A stretch of 64,000 nt of DNA from Homoserinibacter sp. YIM 151385 (GCF_027912415.1 NZ_CP115175.1:2480001-2544000), one strand, 5' to 3'. Shown: positions 44,042-56,298, numbered from the stretch's first letter. Notes: a model not told the origin generated them from the sequence alone. Program-made: numbers and translations.

Positions 44042-44110
44042 CCGACCGGCGGTCCTCCTCGGGTGCCGCGGCCCTGCGGTCGCCCCGGGGAGGACCGCCT
44101 CCACTCTCCC

Positions 44111-44128
44111 GGTCTGAGATCCCAGACC
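44111..44128. promoter_or_regulatory. Operator 3: TCTG-N6-CAGA palindrome before hutH
   Basis: GGTCTGAGATCCCAGACC, an 18-bp palindrome with one mismatched pair, 82 nt upstream of the hutH ATG. It shares TCTGnGATCnCAGA with operator 1. Its core is very close to the TCTGwwATwCCAGA motif that I recall for corynebacterial HutR. Confidence 0.72.
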
Positions 44129-44209
44129 GTTTCTCGCCGCGCCCACTCCCGGCCGGCCCCGACGGCGCGTTCACTTGGTGCCACGCGCCCCACCCGCAGA
44201 AGGAGCGAC

Positions 44210-45784
44210 ATGACCGCATCCGCCACCGCCCCGCTCGGCCGCGAGACCCCCGCCGCCGTCGAGATCGATCGGGGCGCGCCGAGCATCGAGGACGTCGTCG
44301 CGATCGCCCGCCACGGTGCGCGCGTCCAGCTGGCGCCCGCGTCGCTCGAGGCCATGGCGGCCAGCCGTGCCGTCATCGAGCAGCTCGCCGACGACACCCG
44401 GCCGCACTACGGGGTCAGCACCGGCTTCGGCGCGCTCGCCACGAAGCACATCCCCTTCGAGTCGCGGGCCCAGCTCCAGCGCTCCCTCGTGCGCAGCCAC
44501 GCCGCCAGCTCCGGCGCCGAGGTGGAGCGGGAGGTCGTGCGCGCCCTCATGACGCTGCGCCTCTCGACCCTCGCGACCGGCCGCACCGGCGTCCGCCCGG
44601 TCGTCGCCGAGACCTACGCCGCCCTGTTGAACGCCGGCATCACGCCCGTCGTCGGCGAGTACGGCTCGCTCGGCTGCTCCGGCGACCTCGCCCCGCTCGC
44701 CCACTGCGCGCTCGCCGTCATGGGCGAGGGCGAGGTGCGGGATGCGGACGGCGAGCTCGCGAGCGCGTCCATGGCGCTCGCGGCGGCCGGCATCGAGCCC
44801 GTCGTCCTGCACGAGAAGGAGGGCCTCGCCCTCATCAACGGCACCGACGGGATGCTCGGGATGCTCGCGCTCGCGATCGTCGACCTGCGCCGGCTCATCA
44901 CGACGGCCGACCTCGCCGCGGCGCTCAGCGTCGAGGGCCTGCGCGGCACCGACGCGGTCTTCGCGGAGGATCTGCAGGCGCTCCGCCCCCACCCCGGGCA
45001 GTCGGCGAGCGCCGCGAACCTGCGCGCCGTCCTCGCCGGCTCGCCGCTCATCGGCGCCCACCGCGAGACCGGCTTCACCCGCGTGCAGGACGCCTACTCG
45101 CTGCGCTGCGCGCCGCAGGTGCACGGCGCCGTCCGCGACACGCTCGCCCACGCGGAGCTCGTCGCCGGCCGCGAGCTCGCGAGCGCGATCGACAACCCCG
45201 TCGTCACCCTCGACGGGCGGCTCGAGTCGAACGGCAACTTCCACGGCGCGCCCGTCGGCTACGTGCTCGACTTCCTCGCGATCGCCGCCGCCGACCTCGC
45301 CTCGATGTCGGAGCGGCGGACCGACCGCTTCCTCGACGCCTCCCGCTCGGGCGGCCTCACCCCTTTCCTCGCCGACGACCCCGGCGTCGACTCGGGCCAC
45401 ATGATCGCCCAGTACACCCAGGCCGGCATCGTCTCCGAGCTGAAGCGGCTCGCCGTCCCCGCCTCCGTCGACTCCATCCCCACCAGCGCGATGCAGGAGG
45501 ACCACGTGTCGATGGGTTGGAGCGCCGCCCGCAAGCTGCGCCGCGCCGTCGACGGCCTCACGCGGGTCGTCGCGATCGAGATCCTCACCGCCGCGCGCGG
45601 CATCGACCTGCGGGATGCCGAGCCCGCCCCCGCGACCGGCGCGGTCGTCGCCCGGCTGCGCGAGGTCGTCCCGCCGCCCGGCATCGACCGCTACCTCGCG
45701 CCCGAGATCGCGGCCGCCGTCGCGCTCGTCGAGGGCGGCGAGCTCCTCGACGCCGCGCAGGCCGCCGCCGGCCCGCTCGCCTGA
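44210..45784 (+). CDS. hutH: Histidine ammonia-lyase
   Basis: A 524-residue enzyme converting L-histidine to urocanate and ammonia, the first hut step. The MIO prosthetic group forms from three residues that read C156-S157-G158 here (GSLGCSGDLAPLAH) instead of the textbook Ala-Ser-Gly; the key Ser is kept. Other conserved blocks are YGVSTGFGALA, NGTDGM, QDAYSLRCAPQVHG, ESNGNFHG and QYTQAGIVSELKRLA. ATG at 44210 has AAGGAG upstream. It heads the hutHU-M20-hutF-hutI operon behind operator 3. Confidence 0.97.
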   Translation: MTASATAPLGRETPAAVEIDRGAPSIEDVVAIARHGARVQLAPASLEAMAASRAVIEQLADDTRPHYGVSTGFGALATKHIPFESRAQLQRSLVRSHAASSGAEVEREVVRALMTLRLSTLATGRTGVRPVVAETYAALLNAGITPVVGEYGSLGCSGDLAPLAHCALAVMGEGEVRDADGELASASMALAAAGIEPVVLHEKEGLALINGTDGMLGMLALAIVDLRRLITTADLAAALSVEGLRGTDAVFAEDLQALRPHPGQSASAANLRAVLAGSPLIGAHRETGFTRVQDAYSLRCAPQVHGAVRDTLAHAELVAGRELASAIDNPVVTLDGRLESNGNFHGAPVGYVLDFLAIAAADLASMSERRTDRFLDASRSGGLTPFLADDPGVDSGHMIAQYTQAGIVSELKRLAVPASVDSIPTSAMQEDHVSMGWSAARKLRRAVDGLTRVVAIEILTAARGIDLRDAEPAPATGAVVARLREVVPPPGIDRYLAPEIAAAVALVEGGELLDAAQAAAGPLA

Positions 45785-45826
45785 GCCGCCGCATCCCGAC
45801 ATCCCCAGAACACCAAGGAGCGCCCC

Positions 45827-47490
<1,664 letters not shown>

Positions 47491-47491
<1 letters not shown>

Positions 47492-48738
47492 TGCTGCTCG
47501 ACGAGCTGGCGGGCGTCGGCCGGGACGCGCGGACGGGCGGCTACGAGCGGCTCGTGCTGTCGTCGGCGGAGCTCGAGCTGCGCGAGTGGTTCCTCGCCCG
47601 GGCCGCCGCGCTCGGGCTCGACGCCGAGACCGACGGGAACGGCAACCTGTGGGCCTGGGCGGGCCCGCCCGGGCCGGGCACGCTCCTCCTCGGCTCGCAC
47701 CTCGACAGCGTGCGCGGCGGCGGCGCCTTCGACGGGCCGCTCGGCGTCGCCTCCGCGTTCGCGGCGCTCGAGCGGCTGCAGGGGGCGGGGATCGCGCTGC
47801 GCCGACCCGTCGCGATCGTCGCCTTCGCCGACGAGGAGGGCGGACGCTTCGGGATCGCCTGCGCCGGGTCGCGGCTGCTCACGGGCGCGCTCCCGGCCGA
47901 GCGGGCGCTCGCGCTGCGCGACGTGGACGGCATCTCGCTCGGGGAGGCGGCATCGGCCGTCGGGCTCGACCCGCGCCGCTACGGCGCCGACCCGGCACGA
48001 CTCGCGCTCATCGGGGAGGCGATCGAGCTCCACATCGAGCAGGGGCACCTCCCGGTCGAGGCGGGCGGCGGGCACGCGCACGCACCGGTCGCGGGCGGAG
48101 CGGCCGCCGGGCTCGCCGAGGCGGCGTCGCCGCTCGGGGTCGCGACCGCCATCTGGCCGCACGGGCGCTGGCGGCTCGAGTTCGCCGGCGCCGCCAATCA
48201 CGCCGGCACCACCCCGCTCGCCGCGCGACGCGATCCGCTCCTGCCGCTCGCCAACGCCGTCCTCGAGCTCCGCGGCGCCGCCGAGCGGCATGACGCCCTC
48301 GCCACCATCGGGCGCGTCGAGGTCGAGCCCGGCGCGGTCAACGCGATCGCCGCGGCCGCCCGCGCCTGGGTCGACGCGCGGGGGGCCGACGAGGCGCGCA
48401 TCCGCCGGGTCATCCGCGACCTCGCCCGGGCCACGGGACTCCCGCCCGTCGAGGAGTCGTGGACGGCCGAGACCCGGTTCGACCGCGAGCTCACCGACGC
48501 CGTCGCGGAGCTCGTCGCCCCCGTCGCGGGCCTCGCCTCGGGCGCCGCCGTGCCGCGGCTGCCCTCGGGCGCGGGCCACGATGCGGGGGTGCTCGCGCTC
48601 GCCGGCATCCCCACCGCCATGCTCCTCGTGCGCAACCCGACCGGGGTGTCGCACGCACCCGGCGAGTCCGCGGAGGACGCCGACGTCGAGCTCGGGGTGC
48701 TGGCGCTCGCCGAGGTCGTGCGGGGGCGGGCCGCGTGA
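47491..48738 (+). CDS. M20-family amidohydrolase (allantoate/N-carbamoyl amino acid type) in the hut operon
   Basis: A 415-residue dinuclear zinc hydrolase of the AllC/hydantoinase-C group. Metal-site motifs are [47 protein letters not shown] in the dimerisation domain and SGAGHDAG and GVSHAPGE near the end. The gene overlaps hutU and hutF by a base or two, so it belongs to the pathway. HutF makes N-formylglutamate, but no HutG deformylase is present; this enzyme is the natural candidate for the final step to glutamate plus formate, or for a related N-acyl amino acid. That assignment is inferred from context only. Confidence 0.85.
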
Positions 48739-50087
48739 GGGCGTACTGGCTCGAGCGCGCCCTCCTCGACGACCGGGTCGCCGAGGGGGTGCTCCTCGTC
48801 GAGCGGGGCGGGCTGATCGCCGAGATCGTCGAGGGCGTCGATCCCAGCAGGGCCGACGCGCGCCTGCCCGGCGTCGCGATGGCGGGCTTCGCGAACGCCC
48901 ACTCCCATGCCTTCCACCGGGCGCTCCGCGGTCGCACCCACCACGACGACGGCAGCTTCTGGACCTGGCGGCACCACATGTACCGGGTCGCGGACGCGCT
49001 CGACCCGGACTCCCTGCGGGAGCTCGCGACCGCGGTCTTCGCCGAGATGGTGCTCGCGGGCTGGACGGCCGTCGGCGAGTTCCACTACCTCCACGCGCCG
49101 GGCGGCATGGACGAGGCCGTGCTCGACGCCGCCGAGGCGGCCGGCATCCGGCTCACCCTCCTCGACACGCTGTACCTCCGGGGCGGCCTCGACGACGAGG
49201 GCCGGCCGGTCGCCGCGGATGCCGTGCAGAGCCGATTCCTCGACCGGTCGGTCGCCGCGTGGTCGGACCGCCATGCGCGCCTCGCGGCGCGGGCCGGCTC
49301 GGGGGGAACCGTCCGGCTGGGCGCGGCGGTGCACTCGCTGCGCGGCGTCCCCGCCCCCGCCGCGGGCGAGCTCGCGGCCGCCGTCCGCGCCCTCGGCGCC
49401 GAGGCGGGCGCGGTGCCGATCCACGCCCACGTCTCCGAGCAGCCGCGCGAGAACGCCCAGGTGCTCGCCGAGACGGGGCGCACCCCCGTCGCGGCGCTCG
49501 CCGAGGCGGGCGTGCTCGGTCCCGACTTCACGGCGGTGCACGCGACCCACCTGACGGAGGGCGACATCCGCCTGCTCGCCCAGTCGGGCTCCGGGGTCTG
49601 CCTCTGCCCGACGACCGAGCGCGACCTCGCCGACGGCGTCGGCCCGGCCGCCGAGCTCGCCGCGGCCGGGGTGCCGCTCTCGCTCGGGTCCGACCAGCAC
49701 GCCGTCATCGACCCCTTCGCGGAGCTGCAGGCGCTCGAGCTCGACGCGCGCGCCGCGAGCGGCCGCCGTGGCCGCTTCCGGCCGGAGGAGCTGCGGCGGA
49801 TCGCGAGCCGGGGCGGCGCGCGGGCGCTCGGCTGGGATGCGGGCGAGCTGCGTGTCGGGGCCGCGTGCGATCTCGTGTCGATCGATCCGGCGACCCCGCG
49901 CACGGCGGGGGCGTCGCCGGCGCAGCTGCCGCTCGCCGCAAGCGCCGCCGACGTCCGCGAGGTCGTCGTCGCGGGTCGCCGCGTCGTCGTCGCGGGCCGG
50001 CATCGCGCGGGCGACGTCGGGGCGCTCCTCGGGGAGGCCGTCGAGCGGCTGGACGCGCGCACGCGAGCACGAGAGGATCGCGCATGA
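48735..50087 (+). CDS. hutF: Formimidoylglutamate deiminase
   Basis: A 450-residue amidohydrolase-superfamily enzyme converting N-formimino-L-glutamate to N-formyl-L-glutamate and ammonia. Zinc and active-site motifs: [57 protein letters not shown] and [12 protein letters not shown]. These specific blocks separate HutF from HutI and guanine deaminase. The GTG start overlaps the M20 stop (GTGA), and its stop overlaps the hutI start (ATGA). Its presence shows that the five-step branch (via formylglutamate) is used instead of formiminoglutamase. Confidence 0.94.
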   Translation: MRAYWLERALLDDRVAEGVLLVERGGLIAEIVEGVDPSRADARLPGVAMAGFANAHSHAFHRALRGRTHHDDGSFWTWRHHMYRVADALDPDSLRELATAVFAEMVLAGWTAVGEFHYLHAPGGMDEAVLDAAEAAGIRLTLLDTLYLRGGLDDEGRPVAADAVQSRFLDRSVAAWSDRHARLAARAGSGGTVRLGAAVHSLRGVPAPAAGELAAAVRALGAEAGAVPIHAHVSEQPRENAQVLAETGRTPVAALAEAGVLGPDFTAVHATHLTEGDIRLLAQSGSGVCLCPTTERDLADGVGPAAELAAAGVPLSLGSDQHAVIDPFAELQALELDARAASGRRGRFRPEELRRIASRGGARALGWDAGELRVGAACDLVSIDPATPRTAGASPAQLPLAASAADVREVVVAGRRVVVAGRHRAGDVGALLGEAVERLDARTRAREDRA

Positions 50088-51229
50088 GCTCGCTGCTGAT
50101 CGACCGCATCGGCCTCCTCGTCACCCATGAGGAGGAGCGGCCCGAGCGCGAGGACGCCGCCCTCCTCGTCGTGGACGGCCGCGTCGCCTGGATCGGGGAC
50201 GCGGGGTCCGGCCCCGCCGCCGACGAGCGCCTCGACGCGGACGGCCGCTGCGTCATCCCCGGCTTCGTCGACAGCCACAGCCACCTCGTCTTCGGCGGCG
50301 ACCGTTCCGCGGAGTTCGCGGCGCGCATGGCGGGGGAGCGGTATGCGGCGGGCGGGATCCGCTCGACGGTCGCCGCGACCCGCGCCGCCTCGGAGGAGGG
50401 ACTGCGAGCGCGGCTGGCCGCGCTCGTCGCCGAGATGCACGCGCAGGGCACGACGACGCTCGAGATCAAGAGCGGCTACGGGCTCGACGTCGAGACGGAG
50501 GCGCGCCTGCTGCGCCTCGCCCGCGAGGTCACACCCGAGACCACCTTCCTCGGCGCCCACGTCGTGCCCGCCGAGTACGCGGAGGACCGCGGGGCCTACC
50601 TCGACCTCGTCGCGGGCGACATGCTCGACGCCTGCGCGCCGCACGCCCGCTGGGTCGACGTCTTCTGCGAGACGGGCGCCTTCACGGTCGAGGAGTCCCG
50701 TCGCGTCCTCGAGGCCGGCATGGCGCGCGGCCTCGAGCCGCGCATCCACGCGACGCAGCTCGGGCCGTCCTCCGAGGCGGTCGCGCTCGCGATCGAGGTG
50801 GGCGCGGCGAGCCTCGACCATGCCACCTTCCTCTCGGACGCCGACGTCGCGGCCCTCGCCGCATCCCCGACGGTCGTGACCCTGCTGCCCGGTGTCGAGT
50901 TCTCGACCCGACAGCCCTACCCCTCGGGACGGCGGCTGCTGGATGCGGGAGCGCGCGTCGCCCTCGCGAGCGACTGCAACCCCGGCTCCTCCTTCACGAG
51001 CTCCCTGCCGTTCTGCATCGCGCTCGCCGTGCGCGACATGGGTCTCACCCCCGCGGAGGCGCTGCGGGCGGCGACCCTCGGCGGCGCCGAGGCCCTCCGT
51101 CGCGACGATGTCGGCCACCTCCGCGTCGGCGCGCGCGCCCGGCTCGCGCTCCTCGACGCCCCCTCCTACGTCCACCTCGCCTACCGCCCCGGCGTCCCCC
51201 TCGTCGACCGCGTCCTCTCCCTCGCCTGA
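50084..51229 (+). CDS. hutI: Imidazolonepropionase
   Basis: A 381-residue metal-dependent amidohydrolase that opens imidazolonepropionate to N-formimino-L-glutamate. Motifs: [79 protein letters not shown] and [17 protein letters not shown]. Length is slightly below the roughly 400-residue norm, but no domain is missing. It is the last gene of the hut operon; a long hairpin begins 22 nt after its stop. Confidence 0.96.
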   Translation: MSSLLIDRIGLLVTHEEERPEREDAALLVVDGRVAWIGDAGSGPAADERLDADGRCVIPGFVDSHSHLVFGGDRSAEFAARMAGERYAAGGIRSTVAATRAASEEGLRARLAALVAEMHAQGTTTLEIKSGYGLDVETEARLLRLAREVTPETTFLGAHVVPAEYAEDRGAYLDLVAGDMLDACAPHARWVDVFCETGAFTVEESRRVLEAGMARGLEPRIHATQLGPSSEAVALAIEVGAASLDHATFLSDADVAALAASPTVVTLLPGVEFSTRQPYPSGRRLLDAGARVALASDCNPGSSFTSSLPFCIALAVRDMGLTPAEALRAATLGGAEALRRDDVGHLRVGARARLALLDAPSYVHLAYRPGVPLVDRVLSLA

Positions 51230-51251
51230 CCCGCCCCCGCCTCCCTCGGAA

Positions 51252-51311
51252 GTGCCCGAACAGCCTCGAGCGCGCCCGATACAGAGGGCGCACTCGAGGC
51301 TGTTCGGGCAC
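51252..51311. repeat. 26-bp-arm inverted repeat after hutI
   Basis: Arms 51252-51277 and 51286-51311 begin GTGCCCGAACAGCCTCGAG and pair with one mismatch around an 8-nt loop. It probably terminates the hut operon. A homologous repeat at 52347-52416 shares the core GTGCC(C/T)GAACAGCCTC, and the two bracket the DUF559-like gene. Confidence 0.85.
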
Positions 51312-51421
51312 GCTCGGCGCGAGGGATGCGGACTCTCCTCCACAGGGCGAGGAGGCGGCAGAGAATCCACGGATCGGCTCAGCGGAACTGCGCGCGCCAG
51401 CGGTGCCGCGATCGTGGAAGG

Positions 51422-52342
51422 ATGCCGAGCGAACCCAGGGTCATGTCCACCGATGACGTCCGGCGCATCGGCGCTCCGCGCTCGCTGCAGTCGCGGCGTC
51501 ACGCCGGCGAGCTCCATCGGATCCGCCGGGACGCCTACATCGATCGGGAGACCTGGGCGGCACTCGATCCGGCCGGCCGGCATCTCGCCAGGATGCGCGC
51601 GGTCGCGGCGTCAGCGCGTACCGAGCCGCTGTTCAGTCATGAGTCGGCGGCGATCGCCTGGGGGATCCCGCTCGTCGGCGTCTCGCTCGCGCGCGTGCAC
51701 GTCGAGGTCCCGGCCGAGTCCGCGGCTCGTTCGCGAGGCGATGTCGTGCGGCACCGGCGAGAGCATCGCCACGGTGCGTCCCAGCGGGCTCGCGGCCTCC
51801 GCGTCACGAGCCGCATCGAGACGCTGCTCGATCTGGCCGCCGACCGGCCGCATCCCGTCGCGGTGGTGGCGGCAGATCATCTCCTCGCCGCGGCACCTGA
51901 CCCCGACGCGCTCCGAGCCGTGATCCTGGAGGAGATCGAGGGGCGGCGCCCGTTCCGCGGTGCCCGGCCGGCCGAGGCGGCGCTCCGCCAGGCGACCGGT
52001 CTCGCCGAGTCCCCCCTCGAGAGCCTCTGCATGGTCCGCTTCGCGGAGCTGGGGATCACGATGCCCGAGCAGCAGGTGGAGTTCCTCCTCGACGATGGCG
52101 AGCGCGGGCGGGTCGACTTCTTCTGGCGGCGAGAGGGCGTCGTGCTGGAGGCGGACGGCTGGAGAAAGCTCGAGGACCCGGAGCTGCTGGCCGGGCGGAT
52201 GCCGGCGGAGGCGCTTCGCGACGAGAAGCGCCGGGAGGATGCGATCCGCCGTCGATGCCGGACCTTCGTGCGCGTCGAGTGGGATGACGTCTGGCACGGT
52301 CATGGTCTCCGCCGGAAGCTCGAGAACACGGGCCTCATCTGA
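51422..52342 (+). CDS. DUF559/AbiEi-like protein with a C-terminal endonuclease-like fold
   Basis: A 306-residue cytosolic protein. The N-terminal part (STDDVRRIGAPRSLQSRRHAGELHRIRRDAYI) resembles the winged-helix region of AbiEi-type antitoxin-like proteins. The middle (LFSHESAAIAWGIPL, TSRIETLLDLA) is typical of these actinobacterial families. The end (DDGERGRVDFFWRREGVVLEADGWRKLED, then RREDAIRRRCRTFVRVEWDDVW) has the D...E-x-D-G pattern of DUF559 and Vsr-like nucleases. No cognate toxin gene is adjacent. ATG at 51422 follows GGAAG. Bracketing by two related inverted repeats suggests a mobile cassette. Confidence 0.75.
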   Translation: MPSEPRVMSTDDVRRIGAPRSLQSRRHAGELHRIRRDAYIDRETWAALDPAGRHLARMRAVAASARTEPLFSHESAAIAWGIPLVGVSLARVHVEVPAESAARSRGDVVRHRREHRHGASQRARGLRVTSRIETLLDLAADRPHPVAVVAADHLLAAAPDPDALRAVILEEIEGRRPFRGARPAEAALRQATGLAESPLESLCMVRFAELGITMPEQQVEFLLDDGERGRVDFFWRREGVVLEADGWRKLEDPELLAGRMPAEALRDEKRREDAIRRRCRTFVRVEWDDVWHGHGLRRKLENTGLI

Positions 52343-52346
52343 GCCG

Positions 52347-52416
52347 CCAGAGTGCCTGAACAGCCTCCAGCGTGACTGACATGATGGGCGCGCTGGAGGC
52401 TGTTCGGGCACTCTGG
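52347..52416. repeat. 26-bp-arm inverted repeat after the DUF559-like gene
   Basis: Arms 52347-52372 and 52391-52416, starting CCAGAGTGCCTGAACAGCC, pair with one G-U across an 18-nt loop, only 4 nt after the stop codon. It is related to the repeat at 51252-51311 and probably also works as a terminator. Confidence 0.85.
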
Positions 52417-52470
52417 AGGAGGACACGGACCCCAGCGCGAGGGCCGTCGCGCGGCGCGACACGCCCGGGT

Positions 52471-52499
52471 TGCAGCAAATGCACGCGTGTGGCAGACTC
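52471..52499 (+). promoter_or_regulatory. Putative S10 operon promoter
   Basis: TTGCAG (52471-52476) and CAGACT (52494-52499) are separated by 17 nt. The context GTGTGGCAGACT is one I recall as conserved ahead of rpsJ in actinobacteria. The transcript would have a leader of about 280 nt. Confidence 0.6.
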
Positions 52500-52787
52500 T
52501 TCGAGTTCGACATTCCGCGCGCATGCGTGCGGATCACTGCCAGGGCAGTGCACAACCCCCGGATGCGCGAGCATCTGGTGCGAGGTTGGGCCGCGGGCAG
52601 CAGAGCAAGGCTTCAATCGAAACCCGGTGTTCCGCGTGGACACCTGCGCTCGCCTCCGGGCTGCGCGCAGGGCCGGCGGGGATCAGGGCTGACAGAAGAA
52701 CAGTGGTGCGCCGACGAAGTGCGGCGCGGCGGGAACCCGGAGACGGGTGCGCGTCAGGGATGACTCCCCAGAGATAGAGAGAGAAGT

Positions 52788-53096
52788 ATGGCCGGACAGA
52801 AGATCCGTATCCGACTCAAGTCGTACGACCACGCAGGTCTCGACGCCTCGGCGCGGAAGATCGTCGACACGGTGACCCGTGCCGGCGCGACCGTCGTCGG
52901 CCCCGTGCCGCTCCCGACGGAGAAGAACGTGGTGGTCGTCATCCGCTCTCCCCACAAGTACAAGGACAGCCGCGAGCACTTCGAGAAGCGCACCCACAAG
53001 CGCCTCATCGACATCGTCGACCCGACGCCGAAGGCCGTCGACTCGCTGATGCGCCTCGACCTGCCCGCCGACGTCAACATCGAGATCAAGCTCTAG
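52788..53096 (+). CDS. rpsJ: 30S ribosomal protein S10
   Basis: A 102-residue 30S head protein that also joins NusB in antitermination. [40 protein letters not shown] and [12 protein letters not shown] are standard. The start follows AGAGAGAGAAGT. It is the first gene of the S10 operon, with rplC 28 nt downstream. Confidence 0.98.
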   Translation: MAGQKIRIRLKSYDHAGLDASARKIVDTVTRAGATVVGPVPLPTEKNVVVVIRSPHKYKDSREHFEKRTHKRLIDIVDPTPKAVDSLMRLDLPADVNIEIKL

Positions 53097-53124
53097 CCGA
53101 GCTGCTCACACCAGAAGGAACCCC

Positions 53125-53775
53125 ATGTCTGCAGTCAAGACGACCAAGGGTCTGCTGGGCACCAAGCTCGGCATGACCCAGGTCTGGGACGAGAACAACA
53201 AGCTCGTGCCGGTCACCGTGGTCCAGATCAGCCCCAACGTGGTCACCCAGGTCCGCACCGAGGAGGTCGACGGCTACACCGCCGTGCAGATCGCCTACGG
53301 CCAGATCGACCCGCGCAAGGTCAACAAGCCGAGCGCCGGCCACTTCGACAAGGCGGGCGTCACGCCCCGCCGCCACCTCACCGAGGTCCGCACCGCCGAC
53401 GCCGCCGAGTACACGCTCGGCCAGGAGCTCAGCGTCGACATCTTCGAGGCCGGCCAGCTCGTCGACGTCGTCGGCACGAGCAAGGGCAAGGGCTTCGCCG
53501 GTGTCATGAAGCGCCACAACTTCAAGGGCGTCAGCGCGAGCCACGGTGCGCACCGCAACCACCGCAAGCCGGGCTCCATCGGCGCCTCCTCGACCCCCAG
53601 CCGCGTCTTCAAGGGCATGCGCATGGCGGGTCGCATGGGCGGCGAGCGCGTCACCGTGCAGGGCCTCAAGGTCCACTCGGTCGACCTCGAGAAGGGCCTC
53701 ATCCTCGTCAAGGGTGCCGTCCCCGGTGCCCGTGGCCGCATCGTCTTCGTCCGCAACGCCGTGAAGGGAGCCTGA
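53125..53775 (+). CDS. rplC: 50S ribosomal protein L3
   Basis: A 216-residue early-assembly protein near the peptidyl-transferase centre. [21 protein letters not shown] and the extension [25 protein letters not shown] carry the usual signature. Stop and rplD start are 2 nt apart. Confidence 0.98.
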   Translation: MSAVKTTKGLLGTKLGMTQVWDENNKLVPVTVVQISPNVVTQVRTEEVDGYTAVQIAYGQIDPRKVNKPSAGHFDKAGVTPRRHLTEVRTADAAEYTLGQELSVDIFEAGQLVDVVGTSKGKGFAGVMKRHNFKGVSASHGAHRNHRKPGSIGASSTPSRVFKGMRMAGRMGGERVTVQGLKVHSVDLEKGLILVKGAVPGARGRIVFVRNAVKGA

Positions 53776-53777
53776 CC

Positions 53778-54422
53778 ATGGCAACCCTCGACATCGTCGA
53801 CACCAAGGGCAAGAAGGCCGGGACGGTCGAGCTCCCCGCGAGCATCTTCGACGTCCAGACCAACGTCCCGCTGATCCACCAGGTCGTCACCGCCCAGCTC
53901 GCGGCCGCCCGCCAGGGCACGCACTCGACCAAGGGCCGCGGCGAGGTCTCCGGCTCGGGCCGCAAGCCCTTCAAGCAGAAGGGGACCGGTCGCAGCCGCC
54001 AGGGCTCGATCCGCGCCCCCGAGCACACCGGCGGCGGCATCGTCCACGGGCCGACCCCGCGCGACTACTCGCAGCGGACCCCCAAGAAGATGATCGCCGC
54101 GGCGCTGCTCGGCATCCTCTCGGACCGCGCGCGGGGCGAGCGCCTCCACGTGGTCGAGGACTTCGGCACGGACGTGCCCAGCACCAAGGCGGCCGTCGAG
54201 GTCATCTCGGCGCTCACCTCCTCGAAGAACGTGCTCGTCGTGCTCGAGCGCGGCGACGAGGTCGCGCTCAAGAGCGTCCGCAACGTGCGCAGCGTCCACG
54301 TCCTCTTCGCGGACCAGCTCAACGCCTACGACGCGGTCGTCAGCGACGACGTCGTCTTCACGAAGGGCGCGTTCGACGCCTTCGTGTCGAGCAAGACCAA
54401 GACCGAGGAGGCTGCGCAGTGA
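53778..54422 (+). CDS. rplD: 50S ribosomal protein L4
   Basis: A 214-residue protein lining the exit tunnel. The tunnel loop has the usual basic run [27 protein letters not shown]. The stop overlaps the rplW start by 4 nt. In enterobacteria L4 autoregulates this operon; nothing in this sequence shows that here. Confidence 0.98.
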   Translation: MATLDIVDTKGKKAGTVELPASIFDVQTNVPLIHQVVTAQLAAARQGTHSTKGRGEVSGSGRKPFKQKGTGRSRQGSIRAPEHTGGGIVHGPTPRDYSQRTPKKMIAAALLGILSDRARGERLHVVEDFGTDVPSTKAAVEVISALTSSKNVLVVLERGDEVALKSVRNVRSVHVLFADQLNAYDAVVSDDVVFTKGAFDAFVSSKTKTEEAAQ

Positions 54423-54718
54423 GCGGCTACAACAAGGACCCGCGCGACATCATCATCTCGCCCGTGGTCAGCGAGAAGAGCTACAGCCTGATCGACGAGG
54501 GCAAGTACACCTTCCTCGTGGACCCCCGCGCCAACAAGACCGAGATCAAGCTCGCGATCGAGAAGATCTTCGGCGTCAAGGTCGCGGGCGTGAACACGCT
54601 CAACCGCAACGGCAAGACCCGTCGCACGCGCTTCGGCGCCGGCAAGCGCAAGGACACCAAGCGCGCCATCGTGACGCTCAAGTCCGGCTCGATCGACATC
54701 TTCACGGCTGTCGGATAA
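54419..54718 (+). CDS. rplW: 50S ribosomal protein L23
   Basis: A 99-residue exit-tunnel rim protein, the docking site for trigger factor and [24 protein letters not shown] and [15 protein letters not shown] are diagnostic. GTG start overlapping rplD. Confidence 0.98.
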   Translation: MSGYNKDPRDIIISPVVSEKSYSLIDEGKYTFLVDPRANKTEIKLAIEKIFGVKVAGVNTLNRNGKTRRTRFGAGKRKDTKRAIVTLKSGSIDIFTAVG

Positions 54719-54734
54719 GGCCCAGGAGACAGAC

Positions 54735-55574
<840 letters not shown>

Positions 55575-55586
55575 AGGTAAGAGAAG

Positions 55587-55868
55587 ATGCCGCGCAGTCT
55601 CAAGAAGGGCCCCTTCGTCGACGACCACCTGCTTCGCAAGGTGCAGACGCAGAACGAGGCCAACAGCAAGAACGTGATCAAGACCTGGTCGCGCCGCTCG
55701 ATGATCATCCCGGCCATGCTCGGCCACACGATCGCCGTGCACGACGGCCGCAAGCACATCCCCGTCTTCGTGACGGAGACCATGGTCGGGCACAAGCTCG
55801 GCGAGTTCGCGCCCACGCGCACGTTCCGCGGGCACGAGAAGGACGACAAGAAGGGCCGTCGCCGCTAA
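55587..55868 (+). CDS. rpsS: 30S ribosomal protein S19
   Basis: A 93-residue 30S head protein ([54 protein letters not shown]). It starts 12 nt after rplB with an AGGTAAGAGAAG site. Confidence 0.98.
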   Translation: MPRSLKKGPFVDDHLLRKVQTQNEANSKNVIKTWSRRSMIIPAMLGHTIAVHDGRKHIPVFVTETMVGHKLGEFAPTRTFRGHEKDDKKGRRR

Positions 55869-55890
55869 GGCGACCGAGGAGGAGAGAGAA

Positions 55891-56298
55891 ATGGTGGAGT
55901 CCATCGCCCGCGTGCGACACATCCGCGTCACGCCTCAGAAGGCCCGTCGCGTCATCGCGCTCATCAAGGGGAAGCAGGCCCAGGAGGCCCTCGCGATCCT
56001 GAAGTTCGCGCCCCAGAGCGCGAGCGAGCCGATCTTCAAGCTCGTCGCCTCGGCCATCGCGAACGCTCGCGTCAAGGCCGATGCAACGAACCAGTACCTC
56101 GACGAGCAGGACCTCGTCGTGGCGAACGCGTTCGTCGACGAGGGCACGACCCTCAAGCGGTTCCAGCCGCGTGCCCAGGGCCGCGCCTTCCGCATCAACA
56201 AGCGCACGAGCCACATCACGGTCGTGCTCTCGACCCCGGACGAGGCCGCCCAGGCCGCCTCGGGTGCGGGCCGCAGCGGCAAGAAGGCAGGTAAGTAA
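55891..56298 (+). CDS. rplV: 50S ribosomal protein L22
   Basis: A 135-residue exit-tunnel protein. [22 protein letters not shown] and the beta-hairpin [19 protein letters not shown] are conserved. A short Ala/Gly/Lys-rich tail ends the protein. The stop TAA shares an A with the rpsC ATG. Confidence 0.98.
   Translation: MVESIARVRHIRVTPQKARRVIALIKGKQAQEALAILKFAPQSASEPIFKLVASAIANARVKADATNQYLDEQDLVVANAFVDEGTTLKRFQPRAQGRAFRINKRTSHITVVLSTPDEAAQAASGAGRSGKKAGK

Larger units (their letters stand above)
52343..52787 (+). other. Intergenic region: terminator repeat and S10 operon leader
   Basis: 445 nt without a gene. The first 75 nt are the inverted repeat; the S10 promoter lies at 52471-52499; about 280 nt of leader follow up to rpsJ. 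The open frames seen here overlap one another and lack ribosome-binding sites. No L4-type leader structure could be established by eye. Confidence 0.6.

Noticed and set aside
42191-44146. A 651-codon minus-strand protein fusing the IclR regulator to an upstream region
   Set aside because: The upstream part is the shadow of the small gene pair; ATG at 42958 with GGAGGAGG gives a standard IclR length.
52343-52787. Short open frames in the S10 leader
   Set aside because: Mutually overlapping, without a ribosome-binding site or recognisable peptide; the sequence fits promoter plus leader.
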